From Bacillus sp. PK3_68 (GTDB lineage: Bacteria; Bacillota; Bacilli; Bacillales; Domibacillaceae): a DNA stretch of 64,000 nucleotides. The DNA lies in the NCBI RefSeq assembly GCF_003600835.1, contig NZ_NQYC01000001.1, positions 2,312,001 through 2,376,000 on the forward strand. Reading direction: 5' to 3'. The translations under genes were made by a program, and so were the position numbers. The notes beneath the pieces were generated by a model. The model worked only from the letters and a program-made list of their open reading frames with translations. It made no database searches and was not told the DNA's origin. Below are positions 1 to 9,400 of this stretch, in pieces (position 1 is the stretch's first letter; each line of letters begins with the position of its first letter).

Positions 1-147
1 CTCTGATGTAGCTCGTGTGCGCATCTGTTCTTAAGCTCCTTGATGAAATTTCCTGCATGTTGTTACTTAGGATAAATGTTTTATCGGCCTGTCTCCTCAC
101 ATTTAAAGTAGTTTTATCAAGGAATGAAAAATAAGAATTTTCTATAC

Positions 148-187
148 AAGGCAAAGAATCTTTCTTGCCTTAATTATTTTTTTTAAA
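148..187 (+). terminator. possible rho-independent terminator at the left edge
   Basis: Arms AAGGCAA (148-154) and TTGCCTT (165-171) are followed by an A/T stretch ending in eight T on the plus strand. The stop codon of the minus-strand lipoprotein gene lies inside the hairpin, so it would best end a plus-strand transcript coming from outside the window. I see no coding sequence in bases 1-147. Confidence 0.35.
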
Positions 188-2005
188 GGACTTTTTAAAT
201 TCCAAATATTGATCTTTGTATTCTTCATATGTGTCCCAGCTGTGAAACTTCAGCCCTACGATTACTTGTGAGCCGTCGGGATATACTGTTCGCTCATAGA
301 CACGCGTGTATGATTGGTCGTTTGCATCTATTCGATACCACTGAACGTGAGCCTTTTCCGTTTTTTCATTCTTTACATCACTTAATGTCTCCAGTGATGG
401 ATTTAACGCTATTTCCTCGGGATCTTTTTCTGCTGATCCTGCGAAAGCGAAGAAGGAAACCGGTGAATGTTCTGCCACAAACGTAACCATTTCAAAACCC
501 GAGCCTTCGTCATTTTCATACGGATAAGAAGGCTCTGCTTGGAAATGTTCAGGACAGTCAATCGAAAAATAACCGGCATCAAATTGTGTGCCTCCTTCTG
601 AGGTAACGACTCTTGAATCGGTATCGCCCCTCTCTACTGCTGACTCCTCTTCCCTATCCATAATGTTTTGATACTCTCCTGTATAAGGATTAAAATCAAA
701 GAAGCCGTACGTCGCAGTATGTCCTTCTCCTGTTTTTGAATCGTCAATAACAAACTCATGAACCCAAAAGCGGTAGTTTCCCTTTTCTGTCATTCCTTCA
801 AAATAAACTTTATATTTAGACTCAGCTAATCTAAACTCTTGATAAAGCCGTGTTGCCGCTTCTTCTTTGCTGATCGGTTCTTGCTCCTTTGTCTTTTCTG
901 ACGGCAAGTCGCTTAGTTTAATTACATATTTCCCTTTAGAATTAATGTAACCTGTGTTTTGTCCGACTGTTACTTCTGCCAATCCTCCTCGAAAGGGCTC
1001 AGCACTTGTAAATTGAGGAGAGATCACCATTTCTCCTGCCTCATTTGCATACCCCCATCTTCCGTCTATCTTTACTGCTGCTAACCCATCCGAGAAAGTG
1101 GAGGCTGATTCAAATGCCGGCTCTTTAATCCACTCGCCTTTTTTGTTGATGATCCCCCAGGAACCGCCTGATTGAGCAAGGCTCGCCTGATTGCCAAATT
1201 CAAGTGCATCATCATACTGAAAAGGTATCGCTTTTTCTCCTTGCTTATCAATATAGCCCCAGTGCTCCTCACCTGTAGCTTCATCTAGAATCATCGCTGG
1301 AGCTAAGCCGTTGTGGAATGATTGAATGACTTGGTAGGTGTCTTGGGAAAGGATTTTCCCCTCTTTATCTATTAAATAAGCGTGGGCATACTGGCTTGGA
1401 AGAATAACGGCCCGCCCTTCACTAAAAGGCAAAACAGTCGTTGTATTTCCTGCAGACAGGTTCGGCAGCTTTTTCATATTTCCATTCGTATCAATCAAAT
1501 GGACCTCCCACTCTTCCTCGGCATCATTAGGATACACTCCAAGAGCGAGCCCTTCCGAAAAAGAGGAAGCAGTAAAGTATACTGGATGAATCTGAAGATT
1601 CCCCTTCTTATCTATATATCCATAACGGGGCATCGTCTCATCTTTACCGGCATTTGCTGAAATGAGCGCATAGCCATTAGAAAAAGGTTCAACTGCCTCA
1701 TACTTGGACGTGAAAACTTCATCTCCTTTCTTATTAATAAAGTACGTATCTCCCCCTTTCGATACTTGAGCCAGTCCGTTCGAAAACGGAGCGGCAGAGT
1801 CAAATGGCCCCGATATGGCGATTTTGCCGTTTCCATTCACATAATGATTTCCTGTATCTAATTGCACGGGAACAGGCAGCCGTTCTGCTCCCGCTCTGTC
1901 CTGTTCACCTTTCACTTGACTGCCTGAATGAGAAGCGCTCGATCCCTCTTCTCCACATCCTCCCAGTAGCAGAAAAGCTCCTAATGCTACATACAACCGT
2001 TTCAT
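170..2005 (-). CDS. WG-repeat lipoprotein
   Basis: Predicted secreted lipoprotein of unknown role, attached to the outer face of the membrane. The N-terminus (MKRLYVALGAFLLLGGCGEE) is a short lipoprotein signal with lipobox LLGGC, so the mature protein starts at Cys16. Residues about 45-370 hold around eight WG-type repeats, seen as recurring Y/WGYIDKKG-like turns followed by PF-SNGLA segments. The last 240 residues form a separate domain I do not recognise. An in-frame start lies four codons upstream (2017), but the lipoprotein signal begins at 2005 and GGGATG just upstream gives a plausible ribosome site. It is transcribed away from the SH3b gene behind it and may be monocistronic. WG repeats are usually taken as ligand-binding scaffolds; no substrate can be deduced here. 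Confidence 0.8.
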   Translation of the reverse strand: MKRLYVALGAFLLLGGCGEEGSSASHSGSQVKGEQDRAGAERLPVPVQLDTGNHYVNGNGKIAISGPFDSAAPFSNGLAQVSKGGDTYFINKKGDEVFTSKYEAVEPFSNGYALISANAGKDETMPRYGYIDKKGNLQIHPVYFTASSFSEGLALGVYPNDAEEEWEVHLIDTNGNMKKLPNLSAGNTTTVLPFSEGRAVILPSQYAHAYLIDKEGKILSQDTYQVIQSFHNGLAPAMILDEATGEEHWGYIDKQGEKAIPFQYDDALEFGNQASLAQSGGSWGIINKKGEWIKEPAFESASTFSDGLAAVKIDGRWGYANEAGEMVISPQFTSAEPFRGGLAEVTVGQNTGYINSKGKYVIKLSDLPSEKTKEQEPISKEEAATRLYQEFRLAESKYKVYFEGMTEKGNYRFWVHEFVIDDSKTGEGHTATYGFFDFNPYTGEYQNIMDREEESAVERGDTDSRVVTSEGGTQFDAGYFSIDCPEHFQAEPSYPYENDEGSGFEMVTFVAEHSPVSFFAFAGSAEKDPEEIALNPSLETLSDVKNEKTEKAHVQWYRIDANDQSYTRVYERTVYPDGSQVIVGLKFHSWDTYEEYKDQYLEFKKSFKKNN

Positions 2006-2150
2006 TTCATCCCACATCCTATTTTTTACTTAAAGCGGTGAACCAGAAGAATTCTCTGCTTTGCTGTCCTTGTATACTTTGGCGTAAAGTATGATCCTTT
2101 AAAAGCTTGATTCTTTCCATTCGATGTCTTTCAAATTGATTTCATACGCT

Positions 2151-2181
2151 AAACAAGCGGAGGGAGTCCCTCCGCTTGTTT
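2151..2181. terminator. perfect 15-bp hairpin between the lipoprotein and SH3b genes
   Basis: AAACAAGCGGAGGGA (2151-2165) and its exact complement (2167-2181) leave a one-base centre. It lies directly downstream of the minus-strand SH3b gene and upstream of the WG-repeat gene. Only three T follow on either strand, so termination is likely but may be weak. Confidence 0.6.
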
Positions 2182-2231
2182 CTCAGCAACCCATTATCGG
2201 CTATCCTTTTCTCTACAGGCTGCTATACTAC

Positions 2232-2954
2232 TTACCACTGGTAACTATATATTTTCCAGCTCGATTTCGAATATTGTTTAATCAAAAAGAGCTTTTGCTC
2301 GTATTCGTACATATCATCTTCGCTATTTTGATACACATTTAAGTATTGAGCGCCATTTTTTGTGTAATATGTAACGGTTGGAGGTTTGGGTGCGTCTTGA
2401 GCATACCAGTCAAATCCCCATATTCTGAAGGCTGGAAAGTCTGTAGCAATCCATTCATATAAAGGGTTGCCATATTTATCTTTTTTGCCTGTCGGCCACA
2501 TGTCGTATTTAATCAGTGCATCAATATAAGAAGCCGTGTAGCTAGTGGCTAGAACAGAATGGATTTGCTTTCTCGTGTAAGAGCGCTCATAGCTCAGTTT
2601 GTCCATTGTGCCAATAGCCCGGTCTGTAATCCGTTTTGCCTCTTGATTAGACATCTGACTATAAAAACGCAAATATCCGGTGGAAACATACCCTTTCTTG
2701 TTATTCACCCTTGTTTCTGACCAACCATTCTTTGTTTGTGAATAGATCGTCAGCTTCGTGTTATTTTTTAAGGTTGCTATTACTTTGTAACTGCCGCCTG
2801 GACCGCTGCGAACATTGAGAACCCCTGATTTAATATCCACATACCCTGTTTTTGTCCCCGCTGCTTCTACATTAGATGAAAATATAATTGAGAAAGCCAA
2901 GGCAGTCATCAGCATAGCCAGAACTGCTCGCTTTATTTGTTTGCTTATCCCCAT
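2232..2954 (-). CDS. secreted SH3b-domain protein
   Basis: A 240-residue exported protein. Residues 1-31 are a Sec signal peptide ending in VEA-AG. Residues about 37-98 form a bacterial SH3 (SH3_3) domain with the hallmark segment GVLNVRSGPGGSYKVIATL, which in this family binds peptidoglycan or other wall polymers. The rest (100-240) is rich in Tyr and Trp and matches no catalytic motif I know; a Tyr-rich stretch lies near residues 195-215. The ribosome site AAGGGGGAGAGAG precedes ATG. The neighbourhood is all cell-surface genes, so a wall-associated role is likely. It has no SLH domain, so SH3b itself would provide wall retention. The upstream region shares a 16-base segment with the comK-like promoter region (see findings). 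Confidence 0.75.
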   Translation of the reverse strand: MGISKQIKRAVLAMLMTALAFSIIFSSNVEAAGTKTGYVDIKSGVLNVRSGPGGSYKVIATLKNNTKLTIYSQTKNGWSETRVNNKKGYVSTGYLRFYSQMSNQEAKRITDRAIGTMDKLSYERSYTRKQIHSVLATSYTASYIDALIKYDMWPTGKKDKYGNPLYEWIATDFPAFRIWGFDWYAQDAPKPPTVTYYTKNGAQYLNVYQNSEDDMYEYEQKLFLIKQYSKSSWKIYSYQW

Positions 2955-2998
2955 TCTCTCTCCCCCTTAAAATTAATAATTCTATTTTACTAGTACTA

Positions 2999-3016
2999 AT
3001 TATCTAAGTAAATATT
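2999..3016 (-). promoter_or_regulatory. 16-base element shared with the comK-like upstream region
   Basis: Reading the minus strand, ATATTTACTTAGATAA ends about 45 bases before the SH3b start and is followed by TTAGTACTAGTAAAATAG. The identical 16 bases occur at about 5396-5411 on the plus strand, upstream of the comK-like gene, where TACTAGTAAAA also follows further downstream. It may be a shared operator or promoter part. The AT-rich context makes this tentative. Confidence 0.35.
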
Positions 3017-3207
3017 AATCTTTCTTTATTTTCACGCTTTTTAGTTTTCGATTCATTATCTTTTCACTTGCCTTTGAAAAAGGCTCCGTTATATTTGTTT
3101 ATTGATTTTCTCTGCAGGCTAACGCCTTTTGCTACAACCAACTAGTGAAAAACAATATTCTTCTTTAACAAAGTTTGACACAACATTAGATTTTGTCCCC
3201 CTTTGTA

Positions 3208-3381
3208 TTAGTCATGGGTTAACGCCCATACGAGCGATACGACCCAGCCAACAAGAGACCAGCCAAGGAAAAAATTTAATGCGAAGATCGCTACTTTGTT
3301 TCGCTTGTTTCTTATAAAAGCGATAATCGTAGGAATTAAATAAAAGCATAAAGCAATGAATGCAACAAGAAATAACGACAT
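3208..3381 (-). CDS. small superinfection-immunity (T4 Imm-like) family membrane protein
   Basis: A 57-codon gene lying between two surface-protein genes. The start ATG at 3381 has GAGGGAG six to seven bases upstream. The protein opens with a hydrophobic helix (about 2-22, FLVAFIALCFYLIPTIIAF), a basic turn RNKRNK (24-29), and a second hydrophobic helix (30-54) containing LNFFLGWSLVGW and VVSLVWAL. This helix-NKR-helix layout with Asn-Phe-Phe-Leu-Gly-Trp is the pattern of the superinfection immunity protein family (PF14373), named after phage T4 Imm, which blocks DNA injection by related phages. Bacterial copies are common and their role is not established. No phage genes are nearby. The call rests on motif recall; the reading frame itself is well supported. 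Confidence 0.72.
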   Translation of the reverse strand: MSLFLVAFIALCFYLIPTIIAFIRNKRNKVAIFALNFFLGWSLVGWVVSLVWALTHD

Positions 3382-3423
3382 GATTCTATCTCCCTCAACC
3401 TATTTATTTGACTAGCCTTACTA

Positions 3424-3473
3424 AAAAAGGGCTGTTCAAAGTCAGGGATTAACTGACTTCAAACAGTCCTTTC
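3424..3473 (-). terminator. terminator of the PPC-SLH gene
   Basis: A long interrupted hairpin pairs GCTGTTcAAAGTCAG with CTGACTTcAAACAG (about 3430-3468). On the minus strand it is followed by six T (the A run at 3423-3428). It starts 14 bases past the stop of the minus-strand gene ending at 3487. Confidence 0.8.
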
Positions 3474-3486
3474 TAATCCTTATGCA

Positions 3487-5121
3487 TTATTTTGTTGATA
3501 AACGGTACAGAAAAATCGCTAACTGGCCGCGTGTTAATTTTTGGGACACACCGAAGGATCTAGCAGAAATACCATTTGTCACTTTATTAGCTACAAGGGC
3601 ATCTACTGCGTCTCTGTACCGGTCAGATACATCCGTAAAAGAAGAAGAGCCGTTTCCGGACAGCTGATACGCTCGCTGTAAGATAATTGCAATTTCACCG
3701 CGTGTTAACGAATCATACGCGCCAAATCTCGTGTCTGTTTTTCCGCCAACAATGCCTTCTTCTTTCAAAGCATTTACCGCGCCAACGGCTCTTGCTGGCA
3801 CATCAGCAAACCCTGAGTCTCTAGCTGTTTCTGTATTTAAATTCAACGCTTTTGCCAACCAGACAGCCGCATCTGCACGGCTGATGTTTTTGGAAACACC
3901 GAATTCTGTTTTAGACAGGCCATTTGTAATTTGGTGGCGGACTAAATAATCAACAGCTGGCCGATAAGCAGAAGAGACATCCTTAAACTGAACTGTCACC
4001 GGCTTTAATTCAGGAATGTCTAGTGTATAGACTCCTTGAGAATTTGAATAGTAGCCGCCGACGCTCACAAAATAATCTTTATTAGGTGTCAGGCTATACG
4101 TGATAATTTGTGTATGAGGATTGTCTTCCTCTCCATTATACGTAGTTACCCGGTCGAGCTGTTTTCCATTTTCGTCAAGCAGCAACACTTCCGAATAGAA
4201 AAATGCACTTGCTTTGATATTTACTTTCGTAGGGGATTTTACGCGCAATTTGTAATAATCAGCGCGGTCGTTCCAGCTGATCAGCCCTTTTACCGTACCG
4301 GTACTTGGAAATGGCTGGGCAGTCACTGTCCCGTTGTTCCCTTCCGTTTCTGTATTGCCGGCTGCTGTGTGCGAGACCTTTAATTTGTATTTCCCTGTGT
4401 AGCTGGATGAATACTTGCTCACTTTCGCGTAATACTTGCCTGGCTCAAGATAAACTGTGAAAAATTCCTTTTTAGGTGTTTCCGGTTTTCCTTCCCGAAC
4501 GCTCGCATTATCCCACACTCTTTGATCTGTTGTGTGATTGATTAGGCTGAAGGAAACCGCTTCAAGATAAGAATCTAGCTGAATGGTTACTTTCCCAGCC
4601 TGTTTTACGTCAAATTCATAATAATCCTCAGCATCATTCCAGCTAAGAAAGCCAGTAACCGGCTCATGAGGCAACGTAATTTTTTGGGCAGCCTCTGTTC
4701 CATTATTAGGCTCCATTTCATTCGCTTGTGAGCTTACAAAATCAGCCGTGACTCGATAGCTTCCGTTATAGGAAGAAGAGTATCGTTCAACAATAACGGT
4801 GTAGCTCCCCTCTTCTAAATCGACAGCATAATTTTCCTTAGCTGGATTATCAGGTTTTCCACCGCGCACGCTGTGAGAAAATACTTCTTTGTTATTTTCA
4901 TCTACTACTTCGATAGACACCGCTCCAAGATAAGATTGCAAATCGATCGTAAACGTACCCGAATGGGTCAATGTATATGTATAGCGATCCTCGGTATTCG
5001 TATCTGCAAGCGTTCCGCTGTATGCCTGTCCAAATTCATTCTGGGCTGCAGAAACGGGCCCTGCCTGAAAAAGCACAACCATAAACAATAAAGCAAAAAA
5101 AACAGCAAAATTTCTTTTCAT
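3487..5121 (-). CDS. secreted protein with three PPC domains and three SLH domains
   Basis: A 544-residue surface protein. Residues 1-25 are a signal peptide (cleavage near VSA-AQ). Three pre-peptidase C-terminal (PPC) beta-sandwich repeats follow at about 27-130, 135-250 and 255-367. They are marked by recurring EDRYTYTLT / AEDYYEFDV / RADYYKLRV strands and by EAxxFS or GAVSIEV strands. Residues about 372-544 are three SLH domains (FKDVSSAYRPAVDYLV, FADVPARAVGAVNALK, FTDVSDRYRDAVDALV) with the TRGE-type motifs that bind pyruvylated wall polysaccharide. PPC domains normally trail secreted peptidases, but no peptidase domain is present, so this looks like a stand-alone adhesin or binding scaffold. 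GGGAGGGATACG precedes ATG. It is divergent from the comK-like gene, with 395 bases between them. Confidence 0.85.
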   Translation of the reverse strand: MKRNFAVFFALLFMVVLFQAGPVSAAQNEFGQAYSGTLADTNTEDRYTYTLTHSGTFTIDLQSYLGAVSIEVVDENNKEVFSHSVRGGKPDNPAKENYAVDLEEGSYTVIVERYSSSYNGSYRVTADFVSSQANEMEPNNGTEAAQKITLPHEPVTGFLSWNDAEDYYEFDVKQAGKVTIQLDSYLEAVSFSLINHTTDQRVWDNASVREGKPETPKKEFFTVYLEPGKYYAKVSKYSSSYTGKYKLKVSHTAAGNTETEGNNGTVTAQPFPSTGTVKGLISWNDRADYYKLRVKSPTKVNIKASAFFYSEVLLLDENGKQLDRVTTYNGEEDNPHTQIITYSLTPNKDYFVSVGGYYSNSQGVYTLDIPELKPVTVQFKDVSSAYRPAVDYLVRHQITNGLSKTEFGVSKNISRADAAVWLAKALNLNTETARDSGFADVPARAVGAVNALKEEGIVGGKTDTRFGAYDSLTRGEIAIILQRAYQLSGNGSSSFTDVSDRYRDAVDALVANKVTNGISARSFGVSQKLTRGQLAIFLYRLSTK

Positions 5122-5360
5122 CGTATCCCTCCCGAACTTTTATACTAGTTCTTTTTAACTAACAAGATTATTTTACATTAGTAGGGATATTTTGCAATAC
5201 GAAATATTTTGAGGATTTGCATCGAATATTCTTCCTAATGAAATGAAAAAAGTTTCAACATAAATCAACAAGATGAGCAAATGCCTTCTATTTCTTACCA
5301 TTATTTTCTTTAAAATGATAAACTTTTACACCAATAAAAGAAAAAGAGCTATTTAACTGC

Positions 5361-5420
5361 TAATTTGCTATGATGTCGAAATAAAAAGAATACGTATATT
5401 TACTTAGATAAAAGTATTTT
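5361..5420. promoter_or_regulatory. shared regulatory modules between the PPC-SLH and comK-like genes
   Basis: The 395-base divergent spacer is very AT-rich. Bases 5361-5384 match 37297-37320 (upstream of the SLH amidase gene) at 21 of 24 positions, and include ATGTCGAAA, close to a Spo0A box. Bases 5404-5420 (TTAGATAAAAGTATTTT) match 37274-37290 at 16 of 17. The two modules lie in the opposite order at the two loci. A TATAAT at 5478-5483 could be the comK-like -10 box, but I find no good -35 at the usual distance. Confidence 0.4.
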
Positions 5421-5516
5421 ATGTATTTTTTTCAAAATATTTGATGTTTTTATACTAGTAAAAATATACCAGTTTGTTATAATGAAGAGGATATTGTTAA
5501 GAAGGGGGTTATATTG

Positions 5517-5984
5517 ATGAATATAATGAAAAATTATGAGATTTCAATGAACACCATGGCTCTCGTCGAAGAATATCATCTAGAGTACAACACGATTATT
5601 TATGATGTAAACGGCATTTATTACACAAAGCAGACCGTCAAGTCCTTGCTTGAAGAGGCTTGTATTAAGAGATTCTCCACTTATGAAGGCCGGCTGAAGC
5701 CCGTCCGCAAGCTGCTTGATTACGTCCAAAAGACACCTTTGCTTATTTGCCCCAACCAGCGCATTTGTGCTTTTCCAATCACATCGCCACAAAAATACGG
5801 CTGCCCCTGGATCCTGCCCTACCACGTACAATCCTATGAAATGAAGAACGGCAAACTGATCGTGACCTTCAATAATGGCATACAGCTGCCACTTAACTGT
5901 TCACTGCGGATCTTCAAAAATCAGCTGGAACGGACCGCTAATTGTCTTAATTACTATCAGCGGATGACAGCTACTCTTTTTTAA
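5517..5984 (+). CDS. ComK family competence transcription factor, short paralogue
   Basis: A 155-residue cytosolic protein recognised as a ComK relative, the minor-groove DNA-binding master regulator of competence that acts on AT boxes. Alignable landmarks recalled from B. subtilis ComK include ICPNQRICAFPITSP, then YGCPWILPYHVQSYE, then VTFNNGIQLPLNCS and FKNQLERTAN. The B. subtilis protein has 192 residues; this one stops soon after the NQ-RTA helix and lacks roughly the last 35-40 residues, a region reported to be needed for transcription activation. It may therefore bind DNA without activating, or be a ComK2-type paralogue. GAAGGGGG (5501-5508) lies eight bases before ATG 5517; an in-frame TTG at 5514 is less likely. 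It is the only plus-strand gene in the left 19 kb. Late competence gene ssbB is far away at 42.8 kb. Confidence 0.8.
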   Translation: MNIMKNYEISMNTMALVEEYHLEYNTIIYDVNGIYYTKQTVKSLLEEACIKRFSTYEGRLKPVRKLLDYVQKTPLLICPNQRICAFPITSPQKYGCPWILPYHVQSYEMKNGKLIVTFNNGIQLPLNCSLRIFKNQLERTANCLNYYQRMTATLF

Positions 5985-6413
5985 TGAAATAAGTTGGTGT
6001 AAAAATAGAATTGGAGAGTGATTATCTTGTTAGCCGATATCCATCACAAAATTTCGCAATCCTGCTTGTATGAAAGACAAACTAAGAGAATTTTTTGACT
6101 CTATTTGCCTGTTCAGCAAGAATTAAAATATATCCTTTCAAAGACCACGTTCATTCATACATACAAAACACTTTGAAGAAAGGAAAATCGCTTTAATTAT
6201 TGAATACCTTTATACTCTTGGAATATCAAAGCAAATATTTAGTCGGCCTCTCTTCAGTCGATAGTGAGAAAGAATAGTTTATTAACCATAAAAAAACACT
6301 CCTGTATTCATTCAATACAGGAATGTTTTTTTACTTTATACCACTCATTTTCCTTCTCATCAATCTTCCCTTATTAGAAGATAAAAAGTGTTCTATCTGA
6401 TTGATTTTTATAC
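5985..6413. other. gene-free stretch with a possible coding remnant
   Basis: No intact gene. A plus-strand open stretch at about 6150-6265 reads RSFIHTKHFEERKIALIIEY and then a Leu/Ile-rich tail to a stop. It has no start codon or ribosome site, so it could be the tail of a decayed gene that I do not recognise. The terminator at 6291-6333 follows. Confidence 0.25.
6291..6333. terminator. bidirectional terminator
   Basis: CCTGTATT and AATACAGG pair around CATTC. Seven T follow on the plus strand, and an A run (T run on the minus strand) precedes it. It can end the minus-strand mosaic SLH gene (stop at 6414) and any transcript from the comK-like side. Confidence 0.8.
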
Positions 6414-9400
6414 TTATGGAACAAGAATCTCTTTTCCATCTTTGTTTATTTGATACTTGTGGTTTGTCGCAGCTTCCTCAATTTCTTTGAATGCCCAATG
6501 ATCCATTTTCACATCTTTAAACGTTTGTTTTTTGACCTCATGCAGTGGGCCGCGTTTAAATAGCCGGTTGAGCATTATTACAATTTGCGCACGTGTGATG
6601 GGTTGTTCGGGCTTAAAGAAACCATTGCTAAACCCATTGATGATACCAATTTTACTGGCATGGCCAATCGCTTTTGCTGCCCAGTGATCCGCTGGCACAT
6701 CTTTAAAGTTTATAGCCGGTTTTGTTGGATGACACAGTGTCGAATCTGTTTCTTTTTTACACATTTGATCTACCCAACGGCTGGCAATAGCCGCCATCTG
6801 TGCACGTGTGATGGGCTGCTCTGGACGGAAGGTTCCATCCTTGAAACCAAAAATAATCCCCGCCTCGCGAGCCATTTCAATTTCTTTGAATGCAAATGAC
6901 CCTTTTGTATCTGTATAAGATGATGTTCCATTATATGTTTTATCCAAATTACGTACCAGCATGGCTGCGGTTTGCGCACGTGTCACGGTTTCATCAGGAC
7001 GGAAGGTTCCATCCTTGAAACCATGAATATATAATTCATGTTCACCTTTTTTATTTGGAGAAAAGTAGTCTGCCGCACCCTCCATATACATCACAGTAAA
7101 TGTTGAGAACTTCTGAACATCAAATTTAATCCCTTGCTTGCCTGGTTTAAATTCAACAAGACTTCCCTGAATCACTTCTTTTGTCCCATCGCTGTGTTCA
7201 ATGAAGATGGCCATATTATTGATGACTTCTTGCGGCAAGTTTGCTGGCAATGGGATCGTAATCGTTACCGGACGATTTTGCATGTTCGTTTCAATCGTCA
7301 TTGGACGACCCAGTATCTTAATCGTTGATACATTGCCATTAGTGATTTCGCGAACGAGTTTTTCCTGCTTTGCCAACTCTTTGATTGCATTATGTCCTGC
7401 TTCATCTTTTACAGGGACCATGTGGAAGAATAAGTCATCCACAAAACCAGAAATCGATGCATCTGGGACAAACAGGCGAGCATTCTCCGTTTGAATTTCT
7501 AAACTTGCTTTTCCGTTTTCTAAGGCTTTCATTGCTAACTGTGGAACATTGATCATTGTTTCAGATACCTGATCATTTAAATCAGGAATAACAATGCGCG
7601 CTGTTTTATCTATTGTATTATTAAGCTTGCTAATAGATTCATCTGCCTTTTCCCTTGTAAACGTTACATCGTCTCTTACAGTTCCATCTGGGGCAGTTGT
7701 TCGTTTGATCGGTGTTTGTACAAGCAGTTTATCACCCGATACAACATCAACTACAATTTCTTCTGTGACTGGAGAAGGAGTTGGATTACCACCACCGCTG
7801 TTTGAAGACCATCGAGCATAGAGCGTCATATCGTCCGTAATTAATGTATCAAAAATAAATTTATTTTTAAATTTTTCATCCTTGTACCAGCCTGCGAAGA
7901 CATAACCAGGACGTTTTGGATCTTTAGGTTTCTCAAGCTTGTTGTTATAAACAACTGAAGAAGACGCTATAGCCGATCCTCCGTTTACATTAAAAGTTAC
8001 CTTGTAAGACTGAATATCCCACTTTGAATATAAAGTTGTATCCTGTGTAATAGTGTCTCTGTCAAAATGATAGGCATCTGTTAACTGAGAATCCTTATAC
8101 CATCCTGCAAATGTATAGCCCGTTTTGCTGGGATCCAGTGGTTTAATCAAAGTCTCTCCATGATTAACTACAGCAGACTCAATAGATGTACCACCATCTA
8201 CATTAAATGTGACCGTATATTGATTAAGTTTCCATTGTGCGTAAAGAGTTATATTTTGCTCAATTGTAAAACTATCGCCAGCTTTGTAGGCTATACCGGT
8301 TCCATCGGATTTTGTATTCCAACCAGTAAATGTATAGCCCGTTTTAATCAGAGAACCTAAGTTTTCCTTAACTGCAACACTTTGAGCTGGATCATATTTT
8401 TCTATCCCCGGCACACTGCCTGAGATAGCTCCGTTCTCATTATATGTGACCGTGTAACCTTCAAGAGTTGGCATTGTCAAAGTGAATACTTTTGTGAGAG
8501 TAGTTTCTCCCTTTGTAATTGTTGCTGTCAGCGTAATCGTTTGATTGCCTTCAGTAAATTTAGGACGTGTGACGATTCCTTGATTGGACATAAAATCAGC
8601 ATGAGAACTTGTCCACTTAATAACAGATCCATTGTCTCCACTTTCCGGCAATGTCACATTTTGCGTTACACTTGTTTGACTATCCCCGTCTCTATAACCG
8701 ATTGAAAGAGAATCTTTATCTCTTTGAGCAAGCTCGGCATCCGATGGGGCTTCTCTCGTAATAATAATTTGATATGTTTTTGTTTCTCCATTTTGCGCTG
8801 TAACGATAATAGTCGCTGTATTAGCCCCTACATTTAGGGGAATAGAAACTGGTGAACTATTATCTGTATGGTTACCATTTACTGTTAAAGTTGCTGTGCT
8901 ATCAGCAGTTGTCGAAGTAAGATCAATAGAATTAACATTATTTTCAACGGTAACTGTATAGGAAGTTATAGAAGATGCAAAATTAGGAGAAAGTTCTCCT
9001 TTGCTAACAGTAAGATTTGATAAATCATTATTACTGCTTGCCGCTCTTGTTACTGTAACACTATATGTTTTTGTTGATATTCCATCTTCCGCTGTTACTA
9101 TCACAGTTATAGTATTTTCACCAACATGAAGAGGTATATTTTTGGCATTTCCACTTGTAGCATTAGATCCATTTATAGTTATTGCTGCCTTGCTATGTGC
9201 GACAGTAGGCATGATATTTATAGATGTTAGACTGTTTGCCACATTCACTGTATAGTTTGTTGTTCCGGAAGAGAATACGGGTGACAACGTTCCGTTGCTA
9301 ACTAGTATGTTAGATAGATCTGCGTTTTTTGACAGCTCTGGTACCCATTTTGCAAACAATATTATATGATTGGTCCCCATCTGAAATGTAGCATCAGGCT

